From assembly GCA_021029595.1 (NCBI GenBank), contig JAJJOY010000002.1:372001-436000 (forward strand): DNA of 64,000 nt, read 5' to 3'. Shown piece after piece: positions 35,360-43,811 of the stretch (positions are counted from its first letter, which is position 1; every line of letters begins with the position of its first letter). The translations under genes and the position numbers were made by a program. The notes under the pieces were generated by a model. That model was not told where the DNA came from and did not search any database. It saw only the letters and a list, made by a program, of their open reading frames with translations. This DNA is from Hominenteromicrobium mulieris (GTDB lineage Bacteria; Bacillota; Clostridia; Oscillospirales; Acutalibacteraceae).

Positions 35360-36253
35360 TCAAAACAGATCGAGCATGTTGTCTAAATATATTTCTTCCC
35401 GCACGCGCAGCCGGTATTCCGGCTTTGTCATGTAGTAAAGCAGAAATTCCAAAATGAGCGCACTGCCGAGTCCCCTACCCTCAATTTTAAAGTTCGTGAA
35501 GCCCATCGGCAGATATACGTTCTGTATATCTGCAACACCGATAAAACCCGGGTTCTCCATCGCCTTTGAAAAGCGGTAGCCCTCCTTTGCATTCGGCACG
35601 GTGCAGACGTGCTCCGGGCCGTCTATACCGAGGTTTTTGCGGCTCACCGCTTCATAACACGCTTTGCGGTCTTTGCAGCCGAAAGAGCAGCACTCGTTGC
35701 AGAGAAACTCCGCCTTGTCCTTCAGCGCCTGCGGCAGCGCGTTCAGCTTTTCAACTTGTTTATTCAGCCGAAAATCCGGCACGACAAACCGAAAATCTTC
35801 GCGTTCGAGCTCCCGTTTAAAGTCTTCAAAGTCCGTCAGCACCTTCGTCGTAGACGAAACAAAATACAACCCCGGGTACGTCTTTTTTAAATAGTCTAAC
35901 AGTAAATCGGAATGCACGATCACGCCGTTTTGCGGGCTTTCGCTCTCCGCAAACAGCTTACACAGCGTGTTACACTTCGGGTCAGATAAATGCTTTTCCT
36001 CCAACAAAGAATTGCTGAACGTCAGCCGCGCGGAGATGTTATATTCCTGCATGAGCGAGAGTACCGCGCGCGGGTCGTGCTCGCCGTCGCCGAGGCGTCC
36101 GCCGCCCCAAAGGCAGTCCGCCGGCGCGCCGTAAACAGACGCGATCTCGCACCACTCGTAAAAATATTCTCTGTGCGCTCCGTACAGCGGCAAAAACACA
36201 CTGTACAGCTCGAAAAATTCAAATAAGCCGGGCAAATGATAGTACGCTGTCAC
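35360..36253 (-). CDS. Conserved uncharacterised protein, possibly U32-peptidase-like barrel
   Basis: This 297-residue protein starts at a GTG (36253) with GGAGGG five bases upstream, 13 bases after the sulfatase stop. It opens with TAYYHLPGLFEFFELYSVFL, has YGAPADCLWGGGR and SARLTFSNSLL, and carries a cysteine cluster CNECCSFGCKDRKACYE around residue 186. The overall look (TIM-barrel-like, followed by a Cys cluster that could bind a metal or Fe-S centre) recalls U32-type proteins, but the classical U32 signature is absent and the link is weak. Its co-transcription with the LTA-synthase-like gene is the only contextual clue. Confidence 0.65.
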   Translation of the reverse strand: MTAYYHLPGLFEFFELYSVFLPLYGAHREYFYEWCEIASVYGAPADCLWGGGRLGDGEHDPRAVLSLMQEYNISARLTFSNSLLEEKHLSDPKCNTLCKLFAESESPQNGVIVHSDLLLDYLKKTYPGLYFVSSTTKVLTDFEDFKRELEREDFRFVVPDFRLNKQVEKLNALPQALKDKAEFLCNECCSFGCKDRKACYEAVSRKNLGIDGPEHVCTVPNAKEGYRFSKAMENPGFIGVADIQNVYLPMGFTNFKIEGRGLGSALILEFLLYYMTKPEYRLRVREEIYLDNMLDLF

Positions 36254-36266
36254 GTTTCCCTCCGAT

Positions 36267-38258
36267 TTAATCCCCGTACGGGTCGGCAATGGCTTCCGAA
36301 AGCTCCGTGCCGTCCTCCGCCACCTGCCGCACCGTCACACGGTCGCCTTTTTCTATGTCGTCCGCCGCACAGGTCACGGCGTATTCGGACAGGAACGTCG
36401 TCTCCTTCGCGTTGCCGTCCACGTAAATCACGCTGTACGGCGTGAAATTTTTGCCGCGCACCATCAGCATATCGTTCTGCACATACGCCGTGTTCACGGT
36501 GATGTCCCGCGTGCCGAAGCGCATGTCGGTCTCCTCAAACGGCTGCTCGCCGTGGTACACCACACGGTCGCCGTACAGCATGTCGTATTGCAGCGTGCGC
36601 AGCTCCGTTTCGTATGCACCGCGCCACGGGTTTAACTGGTGGAATTTCGTCAGTGTGCCTACGTTGATGTCTAAAAGCTCCAAAACACGGGACGAAAGCT
36701 GATACGCCTTCACGTTTCTATCCGCGCCCCCCACGCCGCAGTTGCTCCAAATGACGTACTCCGTTTCAAACAGGCCGCCCGCAGAAAGGTCCAGCATATC
36801 CTTGCTGATCTCCAGCGACGGCATGTGGTCGCCGTACAGCACCAAAACGGTCGGCTCCTCCCACGTCGTCAGCACATCGGTCAACGTGCGCAGAAATTCA
36901 TCCACCTCGTGAATCTGCGTCGCGTAATATTCCATTTGTCCGCGCAAAGCGGGGTCTTCTATGCCGGAAAGCACTTTGATATCCGCCGTCTCGCTCTCCT
37001 CCGGATACGCGCCGTGCGGCTGCACCGAAATGGTGTAAATAAGGTCGCGTTCCTTCGTTTCGGAAAGCGCCCGCACAATCTCTTTTGTCAGAATCTTATC
37101 CTTCGCCCAGCCGATTTCGTTTGTCTCCACGTGGTTCATGTATTCAAGCGTCGTGAATGAATCGAACCCGAGCTTCGGGAACACGATGTTGCGGTCATAG
37201 AACGTCGCCGTGTTATTGTGAATGACGTGCGACGCGAGCCCAAGTTTTTTTAAGTCATACGCGATGGACTCGCACGGCGTTTCCTGCAAAATCGTCTTGT
37301 ACGGATATTCGCCCGTGCCGAAGTCCTGCACATTCATCTGCGTGATGACCTCAAATTCCGTGTTCGCCGTGCCCGCGCCGACGGACGGCGCGGTGAAATA
37401 CCCGCTGGGGCATGTCTCCTTCAGCTCTTCAAAATACGGCACTGGGTTTTCGGAGAACGTCACGTCTTTTAAGCGGTTCACGTCGAAAAACGACTCCAGC
37501 TGCAAAAAGATGATGTTCGGCACGTCCTCGGGCGCTTTGTCCTTTGTGCGCAGCACCTCCGCTGCAATGGCGCGCACGCGGCGGGCGGAGTAATCCTCCG
37601 GCCGGTCGATACCCGTGTCAACGAGACTGCGCGTAAACGTGTACGTAAAGCCGTAATTCTCTGTCAAACGGATAACATCCGTATATGTATTCTCACCGAA
37701 GCCTAAGGACGTCGGCAGATACGGAATGACAATGCACGCGCAAAGGAGTATCACGCTCACCGCCGTGTTAAAGAGCCGGTGCACCGGGCTTTTCGGGCAC
37801 TTTTTAAAAAGCATCACAAGCCCCGCAAGCAGCAAAATCACCGCAATAACAAGCAAAATAAATGCCGGTACGCTCATGTAAATGCCGATAAACGACCAAT
37901 CGAGCTGCAAAATCGCAAAATCAATGGCGGAAAGCGGCGAAACGCGGTAGCTGAGCACATATAAATTCGCAATGCCAAGTCCAAGCCACACCGTGCCGAT
38001 CAAAATGCCGAAAAACCACCGTCGCTTGGAAAACAGGCACAGCGAAAGGGAAAACGTCAAAATCAGCACGTTTTCCAAAAATGCCAGCGGATGCGATTCG
38101 AGCAGCACCAAAACAGCGGAAAGACTCTGCCTGTCCATCAGTTCTATGACGATATTCAAAAATAATCCGCCGAGAAAGCACCCCAAAATACCCCGAATGC
38201 GCGTTCCCTTTTCAAACAATCCGCACAGCGTATGTAAAAACCGCCTGATGTCCTCCAC
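36267..38258 (-). CDS. LTA-synthase-family sulfatase (phosphoglycerol transferase-like)
   Basis: This 663-residue membrane protein has five N-terminal helices (residues about 20-185) and an extracellular alkaline-phosphatase-fold domain. NIIFLQLESFFD holds the metal-binding Glu, the SVGAGTANTEFEVITQMN stretch supplies the nucleophile Thr, and VLVLYGDHMPSL gives the Asp/His metal pair. Such enzymes add glycerol-phosphate units from phosphatidylglycerol to lipoteichoic acid or other envelope glycans. A C-terminal 90-residue domain (IPT-like) is extra relative to classical LtaS. The start is a GTG at 38258 with GGAG seven bases upstream. Confidence 0.88.
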   Translation of the reverse strand: MEDIRRFLHTLCGLFEKGTRIRGILGCFLGGLFLNIVIELMDRQSLSAVLVLLESHPLAFLENVLILTFSLSLCLFSKRRWFFGILIGTVWLGLGIANLYVLSYRVSPLSAIDFAILQLDWSFIGIYMSVPAFILLVIAVILLLAGLVMLFKKCPKSPVHRLFNTAVSVILLCACIVIPYLPTSLGFGENTYTDVIRLTENYGFTYTFTRSLVDTGIDRPEDYSARRVRAIAAEVLRTKDKAPEDVPNIIFLQLESFFDVNRLKDVTFSENPVPYFEELKETCPSGYFTAPSVGAGTANTEFEVITQMNVQDFGTGEYPYKTILQETPCESIAYDLKKLGLASHVIHNNTATFYDRNIVFPKLGFDSFTTLEYMNHVETNEIGWAKDKILTKEIVRALSETKERDLIYTISVQPHGAYPEESETADIKVLSGIEDPALRGQMEYYATQIHEVDEFLRTLTDVLTTWEEPTVLVLYGDHMPSLEISKDMLDLSAGGLFETEYVIWSNCGVGGADRNVKAYQLSSRVLELLDINVGTLTKFHQLNPWRGAYETELRTLQYDMLYGDRVVYHGEQPFEETDMRFGTRDITVNTAYVQNDMLMVRGKNFTPYSVIYVDGNAKETTFLSEYAVTCAADDIEKGDRVTVRQVAEDGTELSEAIADPYGD

Positions 38259-38479
38259 CCCCGGTCTCCTGCTCGCAGTTTCTCAGAACTGCGTATTCAG
38301 CATGATTATAAGACCGAAAATGAATTTTTTCAAGCGGTTTCAACTTAGTATTTTCTTAAAATTTTTGGGTCCGCATTTCACGTTTCACGCGCCTTTGCAG
38401 CCTGAATTTCTTTCACATCCACGCCGCGTGGGGCAATGTTCTCCGTATACGTCTCATAACAGTCCCCGTTTCTGCGTTT

Positions 38480-40264
38480 TTACGCGAACTGTGCGTTATA
38501 CAAATGTCGGTAGAATGTGTCGCCCTGCATCAAGCTTTCATGCGTGCCGCGCTCCACAATCTCGCCGTCGCGCACGACTAAGATCATATCCGCGTTGCGA
38601 ATGGTCGATAAGCGGTGCGCAATGACAAAGCAGGTCTTGTCCGCCATCAGCGTACGCATGGCCTTTTGTATGCGCAGCTCCGTGCGCGTATCGACGTTTG
38701 AGGTCGCCTCGTCCAGAATGAGCAGGGACGACTCCAGCAGCATCGCGCGTGCAATGGTCATCAGCTGCTTTTGTCCCTTTGAGATATTCGCGCCGTCGTC
38801 CTCGAGCACCGTTTCGTAACCGGCCGGCAGCGTCCTGATGTAGTCATGGATGCCGCACGCCTTGCACACGCGCTCCACGTCTTCGCGCGTCGCCTTTTCG
38901 CTGCCGTAGGCGATGTTTTCATACACCGTGCCCGTAAAAAGCCATGTGTCCTGCAAGACCATGGAGTAATTGAGGCGCAAACTGCGGCGCGTCAGGTCTT
39001 TGATCGGCTTATGGTCAAGCGTAATCTCTCCGCTGTCCACATCGTAAAAGCGCATCAGCAAATTGATGATGGTCGTTTTGCCCGCGCCCGTCGGGCCCAC
39101 AATGGCCACAAGCGCGCCCTTCGGCACATGCAGCGAGAGATCTTTGATGATCTGTCTGTCCTTTGTGTAGCCGAAGTTCACGTGCGAAAGGTCTACGTCA
39201 CCCTCAGCTTCGGTAAGGCCTTCGGCATTCGGACTGTCCGCGACCTCGGGCTCTTCATCCAGTAAGCGGAACACGCGCTCCGCCGCCGAAAACGCCGACT
39301 GCAATTCGCCGATGATGTTCGCGATTTCGTTGATCGGCCCGCTGAACTTGCGGGAGTACAGTACAAAGCTCGAAATGTTGCCGATAGAGATTGACCCGCC
39401 CAAAAACAGCAGTGCGCCGAAAAAGCTGACGAGTGAAAGCGAAAGGTTGTTGACGAAGTTGACGGAGGGTCCCACCATGCTGCCGTAATAATCGGCGCGG
39501 TAGTACGCGTCCACGGTCTCGTCGTTCTGTTTATCGAGCTTCTTAATGGTGTTTTCTTCTTGGCTATACGCGCGCAGCGTTTTCTGCCCGCTGATCATTT
39601 CCTCCACAAAGCCGTTCAGCTCGCCCAGCTTTGCAGAGCGCTTGCGGAACAGTGGCCGCGTAAAGCCCGTGATCTTCTTCGTCATGAACATCGAAAGCGG
39701 CACAGTGAAAACAAACACCAACACAAGCGTCGGCGAAATGGAAAGCATCATGATGAGCGCGCCGATGACCGTGACGGCGCTCGCGAACACCTGCACCATA
39801 TCATTCGTAAGCGAGGTGTTGATGGTGTCGATGTCATACGAAATACGGCTCAAAATGTCGCCCGTCTGGTGTGTATCGAAGTACCCCACGGGCAGCTCGC
39901 TCAGCTTTTGGAACACATCGTGCCGCATCGTGTTCACTACGCGGCGGCTGATGACAATCATAAGGCGCGTCAGCGCATATGAAAGTGCTGCGGATATCGC
40001 GTACATCACAACCATCAGAACGCCGTAGCGGCCCACCTTTTCAAAATTGACTTTGCCGCGGCCGAGTTCCATCGCATCCACCGCAAGACCCGAAATGTAC
40101 GGTCCCGCCAGTGACAGCAAATTGCCGCCGACCGTCAGTAAAATCGCCCCGAGCATCAAAAATTTGTAGCGCATCAAATACGGCAAAAGGCGCGACAGCA
40201 CCGCCGTTTTTTTCATTTTGGGCTTTTCGTGTTTTTCCGTTTGCACGGTTTCCGGCCTTTTCAT
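38480..40264 (-). CDS. ABC exporter half-transporter, second subunit
   Basis: This 594-residue protein has a basic N-terminal tail, six helices (about residues 30-320) and a full ATPase domain: GPTGAGKTT, a degenerate signature ISKGQKQL in place of LSGGQ, LLILDEATSNVD and IAHRL. It overlaps the upstream exporter gene by ATGA and has AAGGAGG, so the two are translated together and probably form a heterodimer of the BmrCD/LmrCD type. The altered signature fits a pair with one consensus and one degenerate ATP site. The substrate is unknown. Confidence 0.92.
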   Translation of the reverse strand: MKRPETVQTEKHEKPKMKKTAVLSRLLPYLMRYKFLMLGAILLTVGGNLLSLAGPYISGLAVDAMELGRGKVNFEKVGRYGVLMVVMYAISAALSYALTRLMIVISRRVVNTMRHDVFQKLSELPVGYFDTHQTGDILSRISYDIDTINTSLTNDMVQVFASAVTVIGALIMMLSISPTLVLVFVFTVPLSMFMTKKITGFTRPLFRKRSAKLGELNGFVEEMISGQKTLRAYSQEENTIKKLDKQNDETVDAYYRADYYGSMVGPSVNFVNNLSLSLVSFFGALLFLGGSISIGNISSFVLYSRKFSGPINEIANIIGELQSAFSAAERVFRLLDEEPEVADSPNAEGLTEAEGDVDLSHVNFGYTKDRQIIKDLSLHVPKGALVAIVGPTGAGKTTIINLLMRFYDVDSGEITLDHKPIKDLTRRSLRLNYSMVLQDTWLFTGTVYENIAYGSEKATREDVERVCKACGIHDYIRTLPAGYETVLEDDGANISKGQKQLMTIARAMLLESSLLILDEATSNVDTRTELRIQKAMRTLMADKTCFVIAHRLSTIRNADMILVVRDGEIVERGTHESLMQGDTFYRHLYNAQFA

Positions 40265-41994
40265 GCGTGCACCTCCTTTGCGAGTCCCTCGCCGATCTGC
40301 GACTCCCCGATCTCGCGGTAAAGCGGGCAGGTCTCCATCAATTCTTCGTGTGTACCCATGCCGATGACATTGCCGTTTTCGAGCACCATGATTTTTTCCG
40401 CATGCATGATGGAGCTGATGCGCTGCGCAATGATGATCTTTGTCGCGTCCGCACAATGCAGGCGAATTTCTTCACGCAGCTTCGAGTCCGTCTTGTAATC
40501 GAGCGCGCTCGAGGAGTCGTCCAACAGCAAAATGTCCGGGTCGCCCGCCAACGCGCGCGCAAGCAACAGTCTCTGTTTCTGCCCACCCGAAAGGTTCGCG
40601 CCCTTAATGGCGACCGGCGCGTCCAGGCCGCCCTGTTCTTCCATAAATTCCAGCGCCTGTGCACGGCGTGCCGCTTCCAAAAGCTGCTCGTCCGTCAGGT
40701 TTCGCCCTAAGCGGATATTCTCGCGTATCGTGTCCTTAAATAGCGTGTCGTTTTGGAATACCACGCCGAACTTCGCGCGTAAATCGGACGTCGCGTAGTC
40801 GCGGATATCCACGCCGTCTATTTTCACGGAGCCCTCCGAAACGTCGTAGTAACGCATGAGTAAACGAATAATCGTCGATTTACCCGCGCCTGTCGCGCCG
40901 ATGATGCCGAGCGTCTCGCCGCGCTTCAACGCAAAATCGATGTTCCGCACCGCAAAGCTGCCGCGCGCATAGCGGAACGTCACGTGGTCAAACTCCACAT
41001 GCGGCGCGTCCTTCGGCAAAAAGCTGAAGTGCGGCTCAGTCTCGAAAAGCTCCACCGGCGTGTCCAGCACCTCCAATACACGCGCAGAGGAAGCCGATGC
41101 GCGTGAAAGCATCATGAAAATGCGGTTAATCGCCATTAAAGCGTTCAAAACGATGGTGTATAAATTCATAAACGCGATGATCTTGCCGATCTCGGAGGTG
41201 CCGTTGTTCACGCGCACCGCGCCCACCGTGATGACCGCCACAATGCCGAGGTTCAGCAAAAGGCTCATCACCGGATTGATGAGCGCCATGGTGCTCTCTG
41301 CTGTGCGCTCCTTTTCGGTGAGGTCGTCGTTCACCTTTTTAAACCGCGCACGCTCATAGTCCGATTTGGAAAGCGCCTTGATGACGCGCACGCCCACGGC
41401 GTTTTCACGCACCACGCGCAGCATGGAATCGGAAGCCTTCTGCACAATCTTAAAAAGCTTCGCACCTTTTCGCGAGACGTAAAATACAATTACGCCCACA
41501 ATGGGCAAGGACGCCACCATAATGAGCGTCAGCATCGGATCCATCGTCAAGGATACGATGATGCCGCCGAAAAGCAGCAGCGGCGCACGGATGCCGATGC
41601 GCTGGATCATGCCGACCGTCTGGTGCAAAACGTATGTATCGCTCGTCATACGCGAAATAAGCGACGGAATTGTGAACGCATCCACCCTGCTTTCCGAAAG
41701 ATACGAGATCTTTTGAAACAGGTCGTGCCGGATCTGCCGCGTGCAGTCGCGCGCCACAGCGGACGCCATACGGTTCGCCGTGATGTTGCCGCCCCACGCA
41801 ATAAGCGAGCACACGATCATCAATCCACCCCACAGACATACCGGGCGAATTTCTTTCAGCGGGATCAGATCGTCAATGATATACGACAAAATCCACGGAA
41901 TCGCGAGCTCCACAAGCGTACCGACCGCCTTAAAGCTGATGCCCACGCCCATGCGCGGCAAAAACGGTTTTAAATACACCGCCAGTCTTTTCAA
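40261..41994 (-). CDS. ABC exporter half-transporter, first subunit
   Basis: This 577-residue protein has six helices followed by an ATPase domain with GATGAGKST, the consensus signature LSGGQKQRLLLARA and a Walker B ending ILLLDDSSSALD, in which the usual catalytic Glu is Asp. That Glu-to-Asp change marks the degenerate-site partner in heterodimeric exporters. The start is TTG at 41994 with AGAGGG eight bases upstream. Expression is probably controlled by the palindrome on its promoter. Confidence 0.92.
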   Translation of the reverse strand: MKRLAVYLKPFLPRMGVGISFKAVGTLVELAIPWILSYIIDDLIPLKEIRPVCLWGGLMIVCSLIAWGGNITANRMASAVARDCTRQIRHDLFQKISYLSESRVDAFTIPSLISRMTSDTYVLHQTVGMIQRIGIRAPLLLFGGIIVSLTMDPMLTLIMVASLPIVGVIVFYVSRKGAKLFKIVQKASDSMLRVVRENAVGVRVIKALSKSDYERARFKKVNDDLTEKERTAESTMALINPVMSLLLNLGIVAVITVGAVRVNNGTSEIGKIIAFMNLYTIVLNALMAINRIFMMLSRASASSARVLEVLDTPVELFETEPHFSFLPKDAPHVEFDHVTFRYARGSFAVRNIDFALKRGETLGIIGATGAGKSTIIRLLMRYYDVSEGSVKIDGVDIRDYATSDLRAKFGVVFQNDTLFKDTIRENIRLGRNLTDEQLLEAARRAQALEFMEEQGGLDAPVAIKGANLSGGQKQRLLLARALAGDPDILLLDDSSSALDYKTDSKLREEIRLHCADATKIIIAQRISSIMHAEKIMVLENGNVIGMGTHEELMETCPLYREIGESQIGEGLAKEVHA

Positions 41995-42026
41995 ATTACA
42001 TGCCCTCTTTCCCCTAAGAAGCTCTC

Positions 42027-42048
42027 AATAGTTGTATTTGCAACTATT
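42027..42048. promoter_or_regulatory. Operator-like inverted repeat at the ABC exporter promoter
   Basis: AATAGTTG (42027-42034) and CAACTATT (42041-42048) form a perfect 8-bp inverted repeat with a 6-base centre, the size and style of MarR-family operators. It overlaps the -10 box of the exporter promoter, a position for repression. Confidence 0.6.
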
Positions 42049-42074
42049 ATAGCGTATCCCGCACAACTTTTCAA
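42046..42074 (-). promoter_or_regulatory. Promoter of the ABC exporter pair
   Basis: On the minus strand: -35 TTGAAA, 17-base spacer, -10 TATAAT (exact consensus), about 50 bases upstream of the TTG start. Confidence 0.7.
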
Positions 42075-42093
42075 TATAATTATAAAATATTTT

Positions 42094-42154
42094 GGTAAAT
42101 TTAAGCCTTTGCTTGACAAAAAGCCTCCCCGTGGTATAATAGATAAAATTTACC
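42094..42154. promoter_or_regulatory. Inverted repeat bracketing the nucleoside phosphorylase promoter
   Basis: GGTAAATTT (42094-42102) and AAATTTACC (42146-42154) are perfect 9-bp inverted arms 52 bases apart (about five helical turns). They flank the promoter on both sides, consistent with a looping repressor. Chance is possible in AT-rich sequence. Confidence 0.4.
42113..42140 (+). promoter_or_regulatory. Consensus promoter of the nucleoside phosphorylase gene
   Basis: -35 TTGACA, 16-base spacer, -10 TATAAT, both exact. The leader is about 35 bases. Confidence 0.8.
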
Positions 42155-42181
42155 GTTTGCGAAAACGAAGGAGGGAATTCC

Positions 42182-42943
42182 ATGATCCACACAGATTTTG
42201 ACCCTGAGAAAACAGCCGTCATTGAGCCGAGCGAATTCTATCACCCGATGGAAAATATGCCGGAGGCACTCATCGGCGTGTTCTCCCGCCCGCTTACGGA
42301 GAAATACGCGGCGGAATTTCACGGCGAAGTCATCATGCAATATCAGGACTGCAACGGTGGAGAACCGGTCTATCGCTGCACTGCGCCGAACAGCACCGCG
42401 TTTGCGCTGATGTGCATGCGCGTCGGCGCGCCGTCTGCCTGCGGCATCATGGAAGAGATGATCCCCCACGGCGTGAAAAAGTTTTTGATGCTCGGCTCCT
42501 GCGGTGCACTCGATCACGCCATCACCGCCGGGCACATTCTGGTACCCTACGCCGCCGTGCGCGATGAGGGCACCAGCTACCACTACGCCCCGCCCGCCGA
42601 GGAAGCCGTACTCGAGCCTGCCTGTGTAGATGCCGTCTGCCAAACGCTCGAAGACATGGACGCCCCCTATGCCCGCGTGAAAACGTGGACGACCGACGCA
42701 TTCTTTCGTGAGACGCGCGGCAAGGTTGAAAAGCGTTTAAAGCAAGGCTGCTCCGTCGTCGAGATGGAATGTGCCGCCATGGCGACCGTCGCGGCGTTCC
42801 GAAACGTCAAATTCGCCCAGTTCATGTGGGCGGCAGATTCCCTTTCCGGCGAAAAATGGGACGCCCGCAACTTAAATAAGCTCGGCACGGATGCCGGCGA
42901 GATCTACATGGAAGCCGCCATCCGCACCTTAGAGCACCTGTAA
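42182..42943 (+). CDS. Nucleoside phosphorylase (PNP/UDP family)
   Basis: This 253-residue cytoplasmic enzyme of the PNP_UDP_1 family splits nucleosides with phosphate to base and ribose-1-phosphate. It shows LGSCGALDHAITAGHILVP, TTDAFFRET and SVVEMECAAMATVAAFR, whose Glu binds the ribose. Uridine or purine specificity cannot be fixed from sequence alone. AAGGAGGG precedes the ATG. It is expressed alone from the consensus promoter at 42113 and ends before the hairpin at 42974. Confidence 0.9.
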   Translation: MIHTDFDPEKTAVIEPSEFYHPMENMPEALIGVFSRPLTEKYAAEFHGEVIMQYQDCNGGEPVYRCTAPNSTAFALMCMRVGAPSACGIMEEMIPHGVKKFLMLGSCGALDHAITAGHILVPYAAVRDEGTSYHYAPPAEEAVLEPACVDAVCQTLEDMDAPYARVKTWTTDAFFRETRGKVEKRLKQGCSVVEMECAAMATVAAFRNVKFAQFMWAADSLSGEKWDARNLNKLGTDAGEIYMEAAIRTLEHL

Positions 42944-42973
42944 ACATACAAAAAAGTTAAGAAAACCTGAATT

Positions 42974-43004
42974 CTCCCCGCACAGACTGGAAATGTGCGG
43001 GGAG
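42974..43004 (+). terminator. Terminator after the nucleoside phosphorylase gene
   Basis: An 11-bp perfect stem CTCCCCGCACA with 9-base loop is followed by TTGTATTATA, 31 bases after the stop codon. The T-run is imperfect. Confidence 0.65.
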
Positions 43005-43103
43005 TTGTATTATACTATATAAAATGGGTTTTATGGGAAAGTCGCAAGTCCGTTCCGCAGAGTCGGAATTTCAGTACGATTGAGTCAAGAAAGGAACATG
43101 AAT

Positions 43104-43784
43104 ATGAACGTAAAACATGAAGAATTGACCGTCCGCGCCTTATACGATCTCAGCTACACCGCAGCGCGCCCGCTGCTTGAAGCCTGCACCTACCCGTGGG
43201 AGGCGCTGCCGAAGATCGGCGAGTTCATTAAAGCGCTCGGCAAAACACTTCCGCCCGAAGAATACGAGCAGCGCGGTGAAGACGTGTGGGTCGCGAAAAG
43301 CGCCAAGCTTTACCCAAACGTCTACATTGCAGGCCCCACTATCATCGGGCCGGAGACCGAGGTGCGCCCCGGCGCATTTATCCGCGGCAACGCGCTCATC
43401 GGCGCAGGCTGCGTCGTCGGCAATTCCACCGAGGTGAAAAACGCCATCCTGTTCGACGGCGCGCAGGCCCCGCACTATAACTACATCGGCGATTCCGTCA
43501 TGGGTCATAAGGCCCACACCGGCGCGGGTGCCGTCACGTCGAACTTAAAGCAGGATCACTCGAACGTCACCGTCTTAAAGGACGGCGAACGCGTAGAGAC
43601 CGGCATGCGCAAATTCGGCGCCATGCTGGGCGACCACGCCGAAATCGGCTGCGGCAGCGTTTTGAATCCCGGCACGGTCGTCGGCAAAAACGCACGCGTC
43701 TATCCGCTTTCCATGGTGCGCGGCTTCGTGCCCGCGAACCACATCTATAAAAAGGCCGGTGAGGTCGCCGAAATCCACGACTGA
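43104..43784 (+). CDS. Left-handed beta-helix (hexapeptide-repeat) protein
   Basis: This 226-residue protein has a helical N-terminus (about 60 residues), then hexapeptide repeats typical of acyl- and nucleotidyl-transferases (PNVYIAGPTIIGPETEVRPG, NALIGAGCVVGNSTEVKN). HYNYIGDSVMGHKAHTGAGAVTSNLKQDHSNVTV resembles the GlmU C-terminal half. There is no pyrophosphorylase domain, so it is a stand-alone acetyltransferase-like or binding protein of unknown substrate. AAAGGA lies 9 bases upstream of the ATG at 43104; the ATG two codons earlier is too close. It is followed 27 bases later by the FHA-SEDS gene. Confidence 0.85.
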   Translation: MNVKHEELTVRALYDLSYTAARPLLEACTYPWEALPKIGEFIKALGKTLPPEEYEQRGEDVWVAKSAKLYPNVYIAGPTIIGPETEVRPGAFIRGNALIGAGCVVGNSTEVKNAILFDGAQAPHYNYIGDSVMGHKAHTGAGAVTSNLKQDHSNVTVLKDGERVETGMRKFGAMLGDHAEIGCGSVLNPGTVVGKNARVYPLSMVRGFVPANHIYKKAGEVAEIHD

Positions 43785-43811
43785 TCTTCGCCGTAAAGAA
43801 AAGAGGTCTTT

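Noticed and set aside
43005-43103. Possible riboswitch before the beta-helix protein gene
   Set aside because: Only a short TTCCG/CGGAA hairpin is visible; no known aptamer pattern.
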